A DNA stretch of 64,000 nucleotides from an uncultured Oscillospiraceae bacterium (GCA_947627715.1 CANQXK010000008.1:1-64000), one strand, 5' to 3'; shown: positions 42,171 through 51,353, counted from the first letter of the stretch. Translations and numbers: made by a program. The notes: generated from the letters alone by a model not told the origin.

Positions 42171-44057
42171 GTGAGCATACTTGAGACCATATCCTCCCCG
42201 GAGGACATAAAAAAACTGGGAGAGGCGGAGCTTTCGGAGCTTTGCCGGGAGGTGCGCGCCTTTTTGGTGGAGTCCACGTCAAAAACCGGGGGTCACCTCT
42301 CCTCCAATCTCGGCGTGGTGGAGCTGACGGTGGCGATCCACCGGGTATTTGACACCTCCAGGGACAGGCTCCTTTTCGACGTGGGGCATCAGAGCTACGT
42401 CCACAAGATCTTGACGGGGCGGCGGGAGCAGTTCGGCTCCCTGCGCGCCCTGGGGGGGCTGTCGGGTTTTCCCAAGCCGGCGGAGTCGGTACACGACGCC
42501 TTTGTGGCGGGGCACGCCTCCTCCGCCGTCTCCACGGCCCTGGGGATGGCGCGTGCCCGCACCCTGCTGGGGGAGACCTACAACGTCATCGCCGTGGTGG
42601 GCGACGGGGCGCTGACCGGCGGCCTCACTTACGAGGGGCTTTGCGACGCCGGGGACAGCGACGAACCCTTGATCGTCATTCTCAACGACAACGGTATGTC
42701 CATCAACGAGAATGTGGGCGCGATGGCCCGGTATCTGGCCCGGAAGCGCCTGCGCCACGGGTACATCGCCTTTAAAAACTGGTACAGGCGCTTCACGAAG
42801 CGTTTCCCCGGCGGCCAGTGGCTCTACAACGTCTCCCACAGGCTCAAGCAGGCGGTGAAGGAGGCCATTTTCAACTGCTCCATGTTTGAGGACATGGGCT
42901 TCACCTACATAGGGCCGGTGGACGGGCACAACCTCAAGCAGCTGACGGCGGCCCTGAAGATCGCGCGGGACACCCAGGGACCGGCACTGGTACACGTCAT
43001 CACAAAAAAAGGAAAGGGCTACCAGTTTGCCGAGGCGAACCCCGACGCTTTCCACGGGGTGAAGAGCTTCGACCCGGAGACCGGCGTGATCCCCGCCTCC
43101 GGCGAGTGCTTCTCCGCCGTGTTCGGGGAGGAGCTGTGCCGCCTGGCGGGGGAGGACGGGCGCGTCCTTGCCGTCACCGCCGCCATGCCCTCCGGCACGG
43201 GGCTGACGGAATTTGCCCGGACATACCCCCGGCGGTTTTTTGACGTGGGCATCTGCGAGGGCCACGCGGCCTCCATGGCCGGCGGCGCGGCGCACCAGGG
43301 GTGCGTCCCCGTCTTTGCGGTGTACTCCACCTTTTTGCAGAGGAGCTACGATATGCTCCTCCAGGATGTCTGCCTGGGGAACGAGCACGTGGTGCTGGCG
43401 GTGGACCGGGCGGGCCTCTCCGGCGAGGACGGGGAGACCCATCAGGGGTCCATGGACGTGAGCTTCCTCACCTCCATGCCCCACATGACTGTGTGGTCCC
43501 CGGCCAGCTTTGCCGAGCTGCGGGATATGCTCCGCCGCGCCGTTCAGGAGGAGGCGGGGCCTGTGGCCGTCCGCTACCCCAAGGGGGCGGAGGGGAGGTA
43601 CACCGCAGGGGGCGCCGCCCCGGCGGTGAGGCTCCGGGAGGGCGGCGGCTTCACCCTGGTCACCTACGGCATCAGCGTCAACACCGCCCTGGAGGCGGCG
43701 GAGACGCTCCGGGAGCGGGGCATTTTTGTGGACCTTATCAAGCTTGGGCGCATCAAGCCCCTGGACCTGGGCCTTGTGGAGGATTCGGTCCGGCGCACGG
43801 GACGGCTCTTGGTGCTGGAGGAGGCCGTGGCGGAGGGCTGTATCGGCCAGCAGCTGGCGGCGGCCCTTGAGGGGCGGGGCGTTCCGCTGAGGGCGCTGAT
43901 CTTAAAGAATCTGGGCGACCGCTTCATCCCCCACGGCAGCGTGGAGGAGCTGCGGCGGCTGTGCGGCATCGACGCCGGGAGCGTGGCGGAGGCCGTCGTG
44001 GCGAATTTGGGGAGCATTTCCGATACGGGGGACGCAGATGGCAAAGACGAGACTTGA
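42171..44057 (+). CDS. dxs: 1-deoxy-D-xylulose-5-phosphate synthase
   Basis: Dxs joins pyruvate and glyceraldehyde 3-phosphate in the first step of the non-mevalonate isoprenoid pathway. The 628 residues show GGHLSSNLGVVELTVAIHRVFD, the TPP motif GDGALTGGLTYEGL...ILNDNGMSINENVG, the central VGICEGHAASMAGGAA and AVDRAGLSGEDGETHQGSMD. The start is GTG with GGAG 8 bp upstream. It works in the same pathway as ispA across the OLE/oapA interval. Its end overlaps tlyA by 20 bp. Confidence 0.96.
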   Translation: MSILETISSPEDIKKLGEAELSELCREVRAFLVESTSKTGGHLSSNLGVVELTVAIHRVFDTSRDRLLFDVGHQSYVHKILTGRREQFGSLRALGGLSGFPKPAESVHDAFVAGHASSAVSTALGMARARTLLGETYNVIAVVGDGALTGGLTYEGLCDAGDSDEPLIVILNDNGMSINENVGAMARYLARKRLRHGYIAFKNWYRRFTKRFPGGQWLYNVSHRLKQAVKEAIFNCSMFEDMGFTYIGPVDGHNLKQLTAALKIARDTQGPALVHVITKKGKGYQFAEANPDAFHGVKSFDPETGVIPASGECFSAVFGEELCRLAGEDGRVLAVTAAMPSGTGLTEFARTYPRRFFDVGICEGHAASMAGGAAHQGCVPVFAVYSTFLQRSYDMLLQDVCLGNEHVVLAVDRAGLSGEDGETHQGSMDVSFLTSMPHMTVWSPASFAELRDMLRRAVQEEAGPVAVRYPKGAEGRYTAGGAAPAVRLREGGGFTLVTYGISVNTALEAAETLRERGIFVDLIKLGRIKPLDLGLVEDSVRRTGRLLVLEEAVAEGCIGQQLAAALEGRGVPLRALILKNLGDRFIPHGSVEELRRLCGIDAGSVAEAVVANLGSISDTGDADGKDET

Positions 44058-44835
44058 CCTGCTTTTGGTGGAGCGGGGACTGGCGGAGAGCCGGGAGAAG
44101 GCCAGGGCCGTGATCATGGCCGGGGAGGTCTTTGTAAACGGCCAGCGGTCCGATAAGCCGGGGACGGCCTATGACGGCGACGTACCCATCGAGGTCCGGG
44201 GAGGCGGGCTGAAATACGTCTCCCGGGGCGGGTACAAGCTGGAACGGGCGCTGGACTTTTTCGGGGGAAGCCCGGAGGGCCGGGTGTGCCTGGACTGCGG
44301 GGCCTCCACAGGGGGGTTTACGGACCTTATGCTCCAGCGGGGGGCGCGGAAGGTGTACGCCGTGGACGTGGGCTACGGGCAGCTCGCCTGGAGCGTGCGC
44401 AGCGACCCCAGGGTCGTGGTGATGGAGCGCACCAACGCCCGGTATCTGACCCCTGAGCAGTTCCCGGAGAGGCCGGACTTCGCCTCCGTGGACGTGAGCT
44501 TCATCTCCCTCTCCCTGATCCTGCCCGCCGTGCGGCGGGTGCTCACGGAGGACGGGGAGGTGTTCTGCCTTGTGAAGCCCCAGTTTGAGGCCGGGCGTGA
44601 GAAGGTGGGCAAGAAGGGGGTCGTCCGGGAGCCGGAGACCCACGTGGAGGTGCTGGAGGCGTTCCTTGAAAACGCCGCAAGCGCCGGGTTTTATGTGGAG
44701 AATTTGACCTGGTCCCCCATCCGGGGGCCGGAGGGAAATATCGAATATCTGGGCCACCTGGTAAGCGCCCCCTGCGGGCTGAAGGCCGACGTGCGGGCGG
44801 TGGTGGCCGAATCCCATGAGGTTTTGAAGGGGTAA
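44038..44835 (+). CDS. tlyA: TlyA-family rRNA (cytidine-2'-O)-methyltransferase
   Basis: This 265-residue protein has an S4 RNA-binding domain (1-~65: RLDLLLVERGLAESREKARAVI) and an FtsJ/RrmJ methyltransferase domain (LDCGASTGGFTDLML as SAM motif I, VDVSFISLSLILPAV, LVKPQFEAGREKVGKKGVV). TlyA methylates 16S and 23S rRNA in mycobacteria; relatives are also called hemolysin A. In Firmicutes it is always near dxs and argR. Confidence 0.94.
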   Translation: MAKTRLDLLLVERGLAESREKARAVIMAGEVFVNGQRSDKPGTAYDGDVPIEVRGGGLKYVSRGGYKLERALDFFGGSPEGRVCLDCGASTGGFTDLMLQRGARKVYAVDVGYGQLAWSVRSDPRVVVMERTNARYLTPEQFPERPDFASVDVSFISLSLILPAVRRVLTEDGEVFCLVKPQFEAGREKVGKKGVVREPETHVEVLEAFLENAASAGFYVENLTWSPIRGPEGNIEYLGHLVSAPCGLKADVRAVVAESHEVLKG

Positions 44836-44837
44836 GG

Positions 44838-45656
44838 ATGAAAAAGGTCATTCTTTTCGCAAATCCCAAACGGGACCCTGAATTAAGGACCCTCCGCCTG
44901 GTCCAAAAGACCGCAGGGGAGCTGGGCGTATCCTGCGCCGTGGGGGACCTGCCCTGTACGCTGGAGGAGCTGATCCCCGGCGCGGAGCTGGCCGTCACCT
45001 TCGGGGGGGACGGGGCCATCCTCCGCGCCGCCAGGGCGCTCACAGGGACGGACATCCCCATCCTGGGCATCAACCTGGGCCACAAGGGCTTCATGGCGGA
45101 GCTGGAGGCCGGGGAGACGGAGCTTGTCCGCTCGGTGTTCGAGGGGAAGTTTACCTGCGAGGAGCGGATGATGGCGGACGTGACCGTGTTCCGGGAGGGC
45201 GCGGCCATCCACCGGGATTTCGCCCTGAACGAGGCCGTGGTGGGCGGCGTGTCCCGCGTGGTGGGCGTGAACGTCTACGGCGACGGGCGGCGCATCATGG
45301 GCTTTGACGGGGACGGGGTCATCGTCTCCACGCCCACCGGGTCCACCGCCTACTCCCTGTCCGCCGGCGGGCCGGTGGTGGAGCCTACGGCGCAAAACCT
45401 CATCGTGACGCCCGTGTGTCCCCATATGCTCAGCGCCAGGAGCTACGTGCTGTCCCCGGAGCGCACCGTCACCGTGGAGCTTCAGCACCTGGGCAGCAGG
45501 AGCGCCTACCTGAGCGTGGACGGCGGCGAGAGCGTGCCCCTTTGCGATCTGGACCGCATTGAGGTGAGAAAATCCGCCACCGTCACAAGGCTGGTGCGGC
45601 TCACGGGCAGGAGCTTTTATGAGAAGGTCAGCAGTAAGCTGGGGGAGAGTCTCTGA
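44838..45656 (+). CDS. nadK: NAD kinase
   Basis: NadK phosphorylates NAD to NADP. The 272 residues contain VTFGGDGAILRAAR (GGDG motif), INLGHKGFMAELE, ALNEAVVGG and GVIVSTPTGSTAYSLSAGGPVV. It sits between tlyA and argR as in many Clostridia and shares one base with argR. Confidence 0.96.
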   Translation: MKKVILFANPKRDPELRTLRLVQKTAGELGVSCAVGDLPCTLEELIPGAELAVTFGGDGAILRAARALTGTDIPILGINLGHKGFMAELEAGETELVRSVFEGKFTCEERMMADVTVFREGAAIHRDFALNEAVVGGVSRVVGVNVYGDGRRIMGFDGDGVIVSTPTGSTAYSLSAGGPVVEPTAQNLIVTPVCPHMLSARSYVLSPERTVTVELQHLGSRSAYLSVDGGESVPLCDLDRIEVRKSATVTRLVRLTGRSFYEKVSSKLGESL

Positions 45657-46099
45657 TGAACGAACGACAGGAGAAGATCGTGGAGATCGTCTCAAAACGC
45701 CCTGTGGCGACCCAGGCAGAGCTGATGGAGGCCCTGGAGCGGGAGGGCATACACGCCGCCCAGGCCACCCTCTCGCGGGACATCAAGGCGCTGCGGCTGA
45801 CGCGGGAGCGCACCAGCCAGGGCAGGACCCGCTACGTCCTGCCGCGGGAGCGGGCCGTGGACACGGAGGCGCGCCTGCGGGCCATCTTCGCCCAGTGCGT
45901 CACCGGCGTGGACCGGGCGCAGAATTTGGTGGTCATCAAGACCCTGCCGGGCCTGGCCTCCGCCGCCTGCGCGGCCATCGACAAGATGTCCATCCGCACC
46001 CTGGTGGGCACCATCGCCGGGGACGACACCGCCTTTCTGGCGATGCGGGACGACGACGCGGCGGAGGAGCTTGTCCGCCGGATAAGGAAGCTGCTGTAA
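45656..46099 (+). CDS. argR: Arginine repressor ArgR
   Basis: ArgR is a hexameric arginine-responsive regulator (also AhrC). The 147 residues have an N-terminal winged helix (QEKIVEIVSKRPVATQAELMEAL, AQATLSRDIKALRL) and the C-terminal oligomerisation and arginine-binding domain with GLASAACAAID and GTIAGDDTAFL. No arginine operator was recognised in the window. Confidence 0.95.
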   Translation: MNERQEKIVEIVSKRPVATQAELMEALEREGIHAAQATLSRDIKALRLTRERTSQGRTRYVLPRERAVDTEARLRAIFAQCVTGVDRAQNLVVIKTLPGLASAACAAIDKMSIRTLVGTIAGDDTAFLAMRDDDAAEELVRRIRKLL

Positions 46100-46104
46100 G
46101 AGCG

Positions 46105-46163
46105 CCGTGAGCACGGCGGGGGGTTTGCCGTGAGCACGGCGGGGGGTTTGCCGTGAGCACGGC
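46105..46163 (+). repeat. 23-bp tandem repeat, about 2.6 units
   Basis: Two perfect 23-bp copies (46105-46127, 46128-46150) and 13 bases of a third follow argR directly. Each unit contains GTGAGCACGGC and a G run. Confidence 0.9.
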
Positions 46164-46214
46164 AAGAGGTGTCCGCCCGGTGGGCGGGGAGCGCCGGGGA
46201 GGCCCGGCGGGCAT

Positions 46215-46255
46215 TTACTTTCCTCTTTTTGGGTTCCCAAAAAGAGAGAAAGTAA
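46215..46255. repeat. Inverted repeat after argR
   Basis: TTACTTTCCTCTTTTTGGG is mirrored by CCCAAAAAGAGAGAAAGTAA with a small mismatch. It is probably another member of the genome's palindromic repeats. 46256-46409 shows only GC-rich hairpins (for example GGGGGCCTGCGGGCCCCC) and no gene. Confidence 0.6.
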
Positions 46256-46409
46256 CAAAGGAGAAAAAGGAACCAGCGGGGGGCTTTCGATTTTTCCCCC
46301 TTGGACCCCCTTTTAAAAACGACCAGCTTAGGGGGCCTGCGGGCCCCCTGCTGGACACACCCCCGGAGGAGCGCCTTGAAGAGGGCGCGGCTGTTTTATG
46401 GAAAATGCC

Positions 46410-46665
46410 TTCCCCGCAGGGCGGGGAAGGTGTCGCCGGAGGCGACGGATGAGGTGGGAAAACCGATTTTGCACCAGCTCCGTTCCGCGCACCCAAATGG
46501 CGCCCTTGCCGCGAAGCGGGAAGGGAGCTGTCGAGCGAAGCGAGACTGAGGGTTAAAACGACGATAGAGAGGTCCCGTGGGGGCGAACCCGATGATGAAG
46601 CGGTCCCGTAACGGTGAACCCTCAGTCACGCTGGCGCGTGACAGCTCCCTTTATCAAAGGGAGCC
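46410..46665 (+). repeat. Composite MITE-like repeat upstream of recN
   Basis: A CCTTCCCCGC/GCGGGGAAGG hairpin with GTGTCGCC...GGATGAGGTG (46410-46458) resembles the repeats at 60091 and 60266. An element at 46499-46665 then repeats the design at 850-981, with CCCTTGCCGCGAAGCGGGAAG near its start and AAAGGGAGCC at its end, but has a longer middle. Confidence 0.7.
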
Positions 46666-46745
46666 AAAGAGGTAGTTTGATTTACCATTCCCTCCGCCGG
46701 GGGCGGACACCTTTGAGGGGCCTTTCGGCCCAGGAGGCGACGTAA

Positions 46746-48425
46746 GTGCTTTCACTTCTTCACATCGAGAATATCGCGGTGGTCGAGCGGGCCGACATCG
46801 AGTTTGGTCCCGGCCTCAACGTGCTCACCGGCGAGACGGGCGCGGGCAAGTCCATCGTCATCGACTCGCTGGAGGCGTCCCTGGGCTGGCGGACCAGCCG
46901 GGAGCTGGTGCGCACCGGGGCGAAGAGCGCCCTGGTCACCGCCTCCTTTACCGGCGCGGACGTGGCCGGGTGGTGCCAGGAGAACGGCGTGGAGTACGAC
47001 GGGGAGCTGGTGCTCACCCGGCGCATCTCCGAGGACGGGAAGAGCGCCTGCCGGGTCAACGGGGTCCCTGTTTCGGCGGTCCAGCTCCGGGAGCTGGGCC
47101 TGAGCCTCATCGACATCCACGGGCAGGGGGACGGCCAGCGGCTCACCAACGAGCGGTGGCACCTTGCCTATCTGGACGGCTTCGGTGGGTGCGGCGGGGA
47201 GCTTGACGAGTATAAGGCCGCGTACAACGACATGAGGGCGCTGCGGGAGGAGATGGACGCCCTCACCCTGGACGAGGGGGAGCGGGAGCGGCGCGTGGAT
47301 ATGCTGGAATTTCAGGTCCGGGAGATCGAGCGGGCGAAGCTTACGCCGGGGGAGTTTGAGGAGAAGTCCAAAAGGCGGGACTTCCTCCGCTCGGCGGGGA
47401 AGCTCTCCGACTCAGTCCGGGACGCGGGCGCGTGCCTGATGGGGTCCGAGCGGTCCGACGGGGCGGTGAGCCTCATCGAGTCCGCCGCCGGGACCATCGC
47501 CTACGCCCTGCGCTGGACGGACGAGCTTTCCGGGCTTTCCCAGAAGCTCACCGACCTTAAATACGCCGCCGAGGACGCGGCGGAGGAGCTGCGGGACATC
47601 AGGGAGCGGCTGGAATTTTCCCCGGAGGAGCTTGATGAGCTGGATTCCCGGCTGGACGTCCTCAAGCGTGTCACGCGCAAGTACGGCGGGAGCGAGGAGG
47701 CCGCGCTGGAGACCCTGGAGAACGCCAAACGGGAGCTGGAGGAGATCGAGTTCTCCGACGAGAAATTAAAGAAGTTAGAGGTCCGGCTGGAGACCGCCGA
47801 AAAAAAGGCGGCGGCCCTGGCCGAGAAGCTGTCCCGGAAGCGGCGGAAGGCGGCGGAGGCGCTGGCGGAGGCCGTGGAGGGCGAGCTTCACAAGCTGTCC
47901 ATGCCCGGCGCGGCCTTCCAGGTGGAGGTGAAGCCACGCCAGCTGGGGCCGGACGGGGCGGACGACGTGCGCTTCCTGATGGCCGCCAACACCGGCGAGG
48001 GGTTTGGCCGGATCGTGAAGGCCGCCTCCGGGGGCGAGCTTTCCCGCGTGATGCTGGCCATGAAGACGGTCCTGTCCAGGGCGGACAGCGTGGACTCCAT
48101 GGTGTTTGACGAGATCGACACCGGCGTGTCCGGCATCGCCGCCCAGCGGGTGGCGGAGAAGCTCGCCGCCATCGGGCGGGAAAAGCAGGTGATCTGCGTG
48201 ACGCACCTGCCCCAGATCGCCGCGATGGCGGACGGACATTTCTCCATCGCCAAGCGCGTGGAGGGCGGGCGGACGTACACCAGCGTCACAAAGCTGGACA
48301 CACGCGGCCGCCAGGAGGAGATCGCCCGCCTCACCGGCGGCGAGAACGTGACGAAAACGACGCTTCTGTCCGCCGCGGAGCAGCTTGAGGCGGCGGAGAA
48401 ATTCAAGGAGGGGATGGGAAAATGA
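46746..48425 (+). CDS. recN: DNA repair protein RecN
   Basis: RecN is an SMC-like ATPase acting early at double-strand breaks. The 559 residues have Walker A TGETGAGKSIVIDSLEA at the N-terminus, ISEDGKSACRVNG, LIDIHGQGD, two coiled-coil arms (about 165-350), then ASGGELSRVMLAMK and Walker B MVFDEIDTGVSGIAAQRV. The start is GTG with AGGAGG 8 bp upstream. It follows argR as usual, but 646 bp of repeats intervene. Confidence 0.95.
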   Translation: MLSLLHIENIAVVERADIEFGPGLNVLTGETGAGKSIVIDSLEASLGWRTSRELVRTGAKSALVTASFTGADVAGWCQENGVEYDGELVLTRRISEDGKSACRVNGVPVSAVQLRELGLSLIDIHGQGDGQRLTNERWHLAYLDGFGGCGGELDEYKAAYNDMRALREEMDALTLDEGERERRVDMLEFQVREIERAKLTPGEFEEKSKRRDFLRSAGKLSDSVRDAGACLMGSERSDGAVSLIESAAGTIAYALRWTDELSGLSQKLTDLKYAAEDAAEELRDIRERLEFSPEELDELDSRLDVLKRVTRKYGGSEEAALETLENAKRELEEIEFSDEKLKKLEVRLETAEKKAAALAEKLSRKRRKAAEALAEAVEGELHKLSMPGAAFQVEVKPRQLGPDGADDVRFLMAANTGEGFGRIVKAASGGELSRVMLAMKTVLSRADSVDSMVFDEIDTGVSGIAAQRVAEKLAAIGREKQVICVTHLPQIAAMADGHFSIAKRVEGGRTYTSVTKLDTRGRQEEIARLTGGENVTKTTLLSAAEQLEAAEKFKEGMGK

Positions 48426-49450
48426 AACGCATTCGGCTTGGAAAAACGGAACTCATGGTCACCCGCACGGCCTTCGGCACCCTGCCGGTGCAGAGGCGCA
48501 CTAAAGAGGACGGGGCGAGGCTTCTCAGAATGGCCTATGATGCCGGCATCAATTTCTTTGACACCGCCAACGCCTACACCGATTCCGAGGAGAAGATCGG
48601 CATGGGCTTGGCTGACGTGCGCGGCGACATCGTCATCGCCACCAAGTCCGGCGGGAGCGACTACAAGACGGTCAAGCAGCACATCCAGCTGAGCCTGGAG
48701 CGGATGAGGACGGACTACATCGACCTTCTGCAATTCCACAACCCCGCCGTCCTGCCGGACCCGGAGGACCCGGACGGCCCCTACGCCGCGGCGGCGGAGG
48801 CGAAAAAGAAGGGGTATATCCGCCACATCGGCATCACCAACCACCGCCTGGGGGTGGCCCGCGCCGCCATCGAGAGCGGGAACTTCGAGACGCTCCAATT
48901 CCCCTTCAGCTATCTGGCGGGGGAGCAGGAGCTGGAGCTGGTGAAGGCGTGCCGGGAGCACGACATGGGCTTCATCGCTATGAAGGGCCTGGCCGGGGGA
49001 CTGCTCACCAACGTGACCCTGTGCCGGGCGTTTATGAACCAGTTTGACAACGTGGTGCCCATCTGGGGCATCCAGTTTGAGGACCAGCTGAGACAATGGG
49101 TCGAGGCCGAGGAGGCCGAGCCGCAGATGACCCCGGCGCTTTGGGAGGAGCTTCAGCGGGAGAAGAAGGCCCTGGCCGGGTCCTTCTGCCGTGGCTGCGG
49201 GTACTGCCAGCCGTGCCCGGCGAACATCGAGATCTTCACCATGGCGCGGCTGGATATGCTCCTCACCCGCTCGCCCTGGCAGCAGTACATGACCGATGCG
49301 TTCCACGAGAAGGCCATGAGGATGCGGGATTGCATCCACTGCCGCGCCTGCGCCTCCCGGTGCCCCTACGGCCTCGACACCCCGGCCCTCATCGAATACA
49401 ACCTCAAAAACTACGAGAAGTTCTACGCGGAGCATAAAAATCAGGCGTAA
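48422..49450 (+). CDS. Aldo/keto reductase with C-terminal 4Fe-4S ferredoxin domain
   Basis: The first ~270 of 342 residues form an aldo/keto reductase barrel: FFDTANAYTDSEEKIG (Asp and Tyr), IATKSG (Lys) and LLQFHNPAV (His) give the catalytic tetrad. The C-terminus has two cysteine clusters, FCRGCGYCQPCP and CIHCRACASRCPYG, fitting 4Fe-4S binding. This architecture is common in anaerobes and suggests electron transfer between a cluster and NADPH; the substrate is unknown. It overlaps recN by 4 bp. Confidence 0.92.
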   Translation: MKRIRLGKTELMVTRTAFGTLPVQRRTKEDGARLLRMAYDAGINFFDTANAYTDSEEKIGMGLADVRGDIVIATKSGGSDYKTVKQHIQLSLERMRTDYIDLLQFHNPAVLPDPEDPDGPYAAAAEAKKKGYIRHIGITNHRLGVARAAIESGNFETLQFPFSYLAGEQELELVKACREHDMGFIAMKGLAGGLLTNVTLCRAFMNQFDNVVPIWGIQFEDQLRQWVEAEEAEPQMTPALWEELQREKKALAGSFCRGCGYCQPCPANIEIFTMARLDMLLTRSPWQQYMTDAFHEKAMRMRDCIHCRACASRCPYGLDTPALIEYNLKNYEKFYAEHKNQA

Positions 49451-49463
49451 GCCAAAAACATCA

Positions 49464-49492
49464 TTGACAAATCCGAATTTCGATAGTAAAAT
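49464..49492 (+). promoter_or_regulatory. Promoter of the T-box/tyrS operon
   Basis: TTGACA, 17 bp, TAAAAT. The expected start near 49499 marks the 5' end of the T-box leader. Confidence 0.88.
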
Positions 49493-49498
49493 CAGCTT

Positions 49499-49760
49499 GT
49501 CAACGCGAGGAAGGGCGCAAGTAGCCCGGCTTTTTTCCGCACAGAGAGGTCCCGGCTGGTGGAAGGGACCGGGGGGAGCCGGCGCGAATACGGCCCGGAG
49601 CGGCGCACCGAACGCTTTTGCAAGTAGGCTGCGACGGGTGCGCCCGATAGAGCGCGTGGAGTTTCATACTCCGTGAGGCGGCGGCCGCGAGGACGCCGCG
49701 ACCAGAGGTGGTACCGCGTCAAGACGCCCTCTGTTCGGTTTTTCCGGGCAGGGGGCTTGT
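49499..49760 (+). promoter_or_regulatory. Tyrosine-specific T-box riboswitch
   Basis: The leader has a GC-rich stem I with the internal motif GAATACGG holding a UAC (Tyr) specifier at 49589-49591. The T-box sequence AGAGGTGGTACCGCG is at 49704-49718, and a 13-bp terminator (49726-49738 with 49744-49756) ends in TTGTTGTTT. Uncharged tRNA-Tyr should pair with the TGG bulge (49709-49711) and block termination. Regulated genes are the zinc-ribbon frame and tyrS. Confidence 0.93.
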
Positions 49761-49794
49761 TGTTTGAAAGGGGTGATAAGCTACGGAAAAGGAT

Positions 49795-50088
49795 GTGTGC
49801 TTAAAGTGCGGCGGACACATGAAATTTGCGGGGTGCGAAAAGATACAGAGGGGCAAGGCCGGATTTTTCGTTGGCGTGTGGCCCAACATACTGTCCGGGG
49901 CCTATGAGGTGGAGGCGTATGTGTGCGAGAAATGCCACAGGATGGAGTTTTACGCCGCTGAGGACTCCGCGGAGGCGGAGATGGCGGACGGGGGCATCTC
50001 CAGGGTCCTCTGCCCGTACTGCGGCGTGGAGCACGACCTGGACGACGCGGTCTGCCCGCGCTGCGGGAGAAGGCTTCAGGAGCTTTGA
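49795..50088 (+). CDS. Small zinc-ribbon protein
   Basis: This 97-residue protein has four CxxC pairs: CLKC and CEKC form one ribbon, CPYC and CPRC near the C-terminus another. Between them is a hydrophobic stretch GFFVGVWPNILSGAYEVEAYV. No specific function can be given. It lies between the Tyr T-box and tyrS, so it should be induced by tyrosine starvation. The start is uncertain: GTG 49795 has AAGGA too close, while a good AAAGGGGTG would suit an ACG codon at 49783; TAA at 49777 limits extension. Confidence 0.75.
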   Translation: MCLKCGGHMKFAGCEKIQRGKAGFFVGVWPNILSGAYEVEAYVCEKCHRMEFYAAEDSAEAEMADGGISRVLCPYCGVEHDLDDAVCPRCGRRLQEL

Positions 50089-50132
50089 TCCCCCTGAAAA
50101 AACGATAAAGAAACTTTTTTAAGGAGAAAGAT

Positions 50133-51353
50133 ATGGAGATTTATGAGGAGCTGGTGGCCCGCGGGCTTATCGCCCAGGTCACCGACGAGACGGAAATTCG
50201 CAAGATGATCAACGCCGGAAAGGCCACCTTTTATATCGGCTTTGACTGCACGGCGGACAGCCTCACGGCGGGGCATTTCATGGCGCTGACGCTGATGAAG
50301 CGCCTCCAGATGGCGGGGAACCGCCCCATCGCCCTCATCGGCGGCGGCACCACCATGATCGGCGACCCCTCCGGGCGCTCGGATATGCGGAAAATGCTCA
50401 CCCGCGAGGACATCGACCACAACGCCACCTGCTTCAAGCGCCAGATGGAGCGGTTTATCGAGTTCGGCGAGGGCAAGGCCCAGATGGTGAACAACGCCGA
50501 CTGGCTCTTAAACCTCAACTATGTGGAGCTTCTGCGGGAGGTGGGCGCGTGCTTCTCCGTGAACAATATGCTCCGGGCCGAGTGCTATAAGCAGCGCATG
50601 GAGAAGGGCCTGTCGTTCTTGGAGTTCAACTACATGATCATGCAGTCCTACGACTTCTACCACCTCTTCCAGCACTACGGGTGCAATATGCAGTTCGGCG
50701 GCAACGACCAGTGGTCCAACATGATCGGCGGCACCGAGCTTATACGGCGCAAGCTGGGGCGCGACGCCCACGCCATGACCATCACGCTCCTGACGGATTC
50801 CAACGGCAACAAGATGGGCAAGACCGCCGGGAACGCCGTGTGGCTGGACCCCAACAAGACCAGCCCCTACGACTTCTACCAGTACTGGCGCAACGTGGGC
50901 GACGCGGACGTGGTGAAGTGCCTGAAGATGCTGACCTTCCTGCCCCTGGACGAGATCGCGGAGATGGAGACGTGGCAGGACAGCCGCATCAACCGCGCCA
51001 AGGAGATCCTGGCCTTTGAGCTTACGAAGCTGGTCCACGGCCAGGAGGAGGCCGAAAAGGCCCAGCAGAGCGCCCGCGCCCTCTTCGGCGGCGGGGACTC
51101 CGGGGAGATGCCCACCGTGGAGCTGACGGAGGCCGACCTTGCCGGCAGCGGGGCGGACATCATGACGCTTTTGGTGAAGGCGGGGCTTGTGGCCTCCAAA
51201 TCCGAGGCACGGCGGAACATCCAGCAGGGCGGCGTCACGGCCAACGATGAGAAGGTCGCCGACATCGGCAAGACCTTCACCGCCGGGGAACTCAAGGACG
51301 GCGTGGTTTTGAGGCGCGGCAAGAAGAGCTTTATGAAGGTGATCTTAAAGTGA
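50133..51353 (+). CDS. tyrS: Tyrosyl-tRNA synthetase
   Basis: TyrS charges tRNA-Tyr. The 406 residues have the class I nucleotide-binding region (FYIGFDCTADSLTAGHFMAL, in place of HIGH), QFGGNDQWSNMIGG, and the KMSKS loop written KMGKT. An S4 domain (ASKSEARRNIQQGGVTANDEKV) ends the protein. It belongs to the TyrRS branch with YIGFD and KMGKT. AAGGAG is 6 bp before ATG. Confidence 0.96.
   Translation: MEIYEELVARGLIAQVTDETEIRKMINAGKATFYIGFDCTADSLTAGHFMALTLMKRLQMAGNRPIALIGGGTTMIGDPSGRSDMRKMLTREDIDHNATCFKRQMERFIEFGEGKAQMVNNADWLLNLNYVELLREVGACFSVNNMLRAECYKQRMEKGLSFLEFNYMIMQSYDFYHLFQHYGCNMQFGGNDQWSNMIGGTELIRRKLGRDAHAMTITLLTDSNGNKMGKTAGNAVWLDPNKTSPYDFYQYWRNVGDADVVKCLKMLTFLPLDEIAEMETWQDSRINRAKEILAFELTKLVHGQEEAEKAQQSARALFGGGDSGEMPTVELTEADLAGSGADIMTLLVKAGLVASKSEARRNIQQGGVTANDEKVADIGKTFTAGELKDGVVLRRGKKSFMKVILK

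Noticed and set aside
46105-46163. Tandem repeat considered as a CRISPR fragment
   Set aside because: The 23-bp units are contiguous with no spacers and no cas genes nearby.
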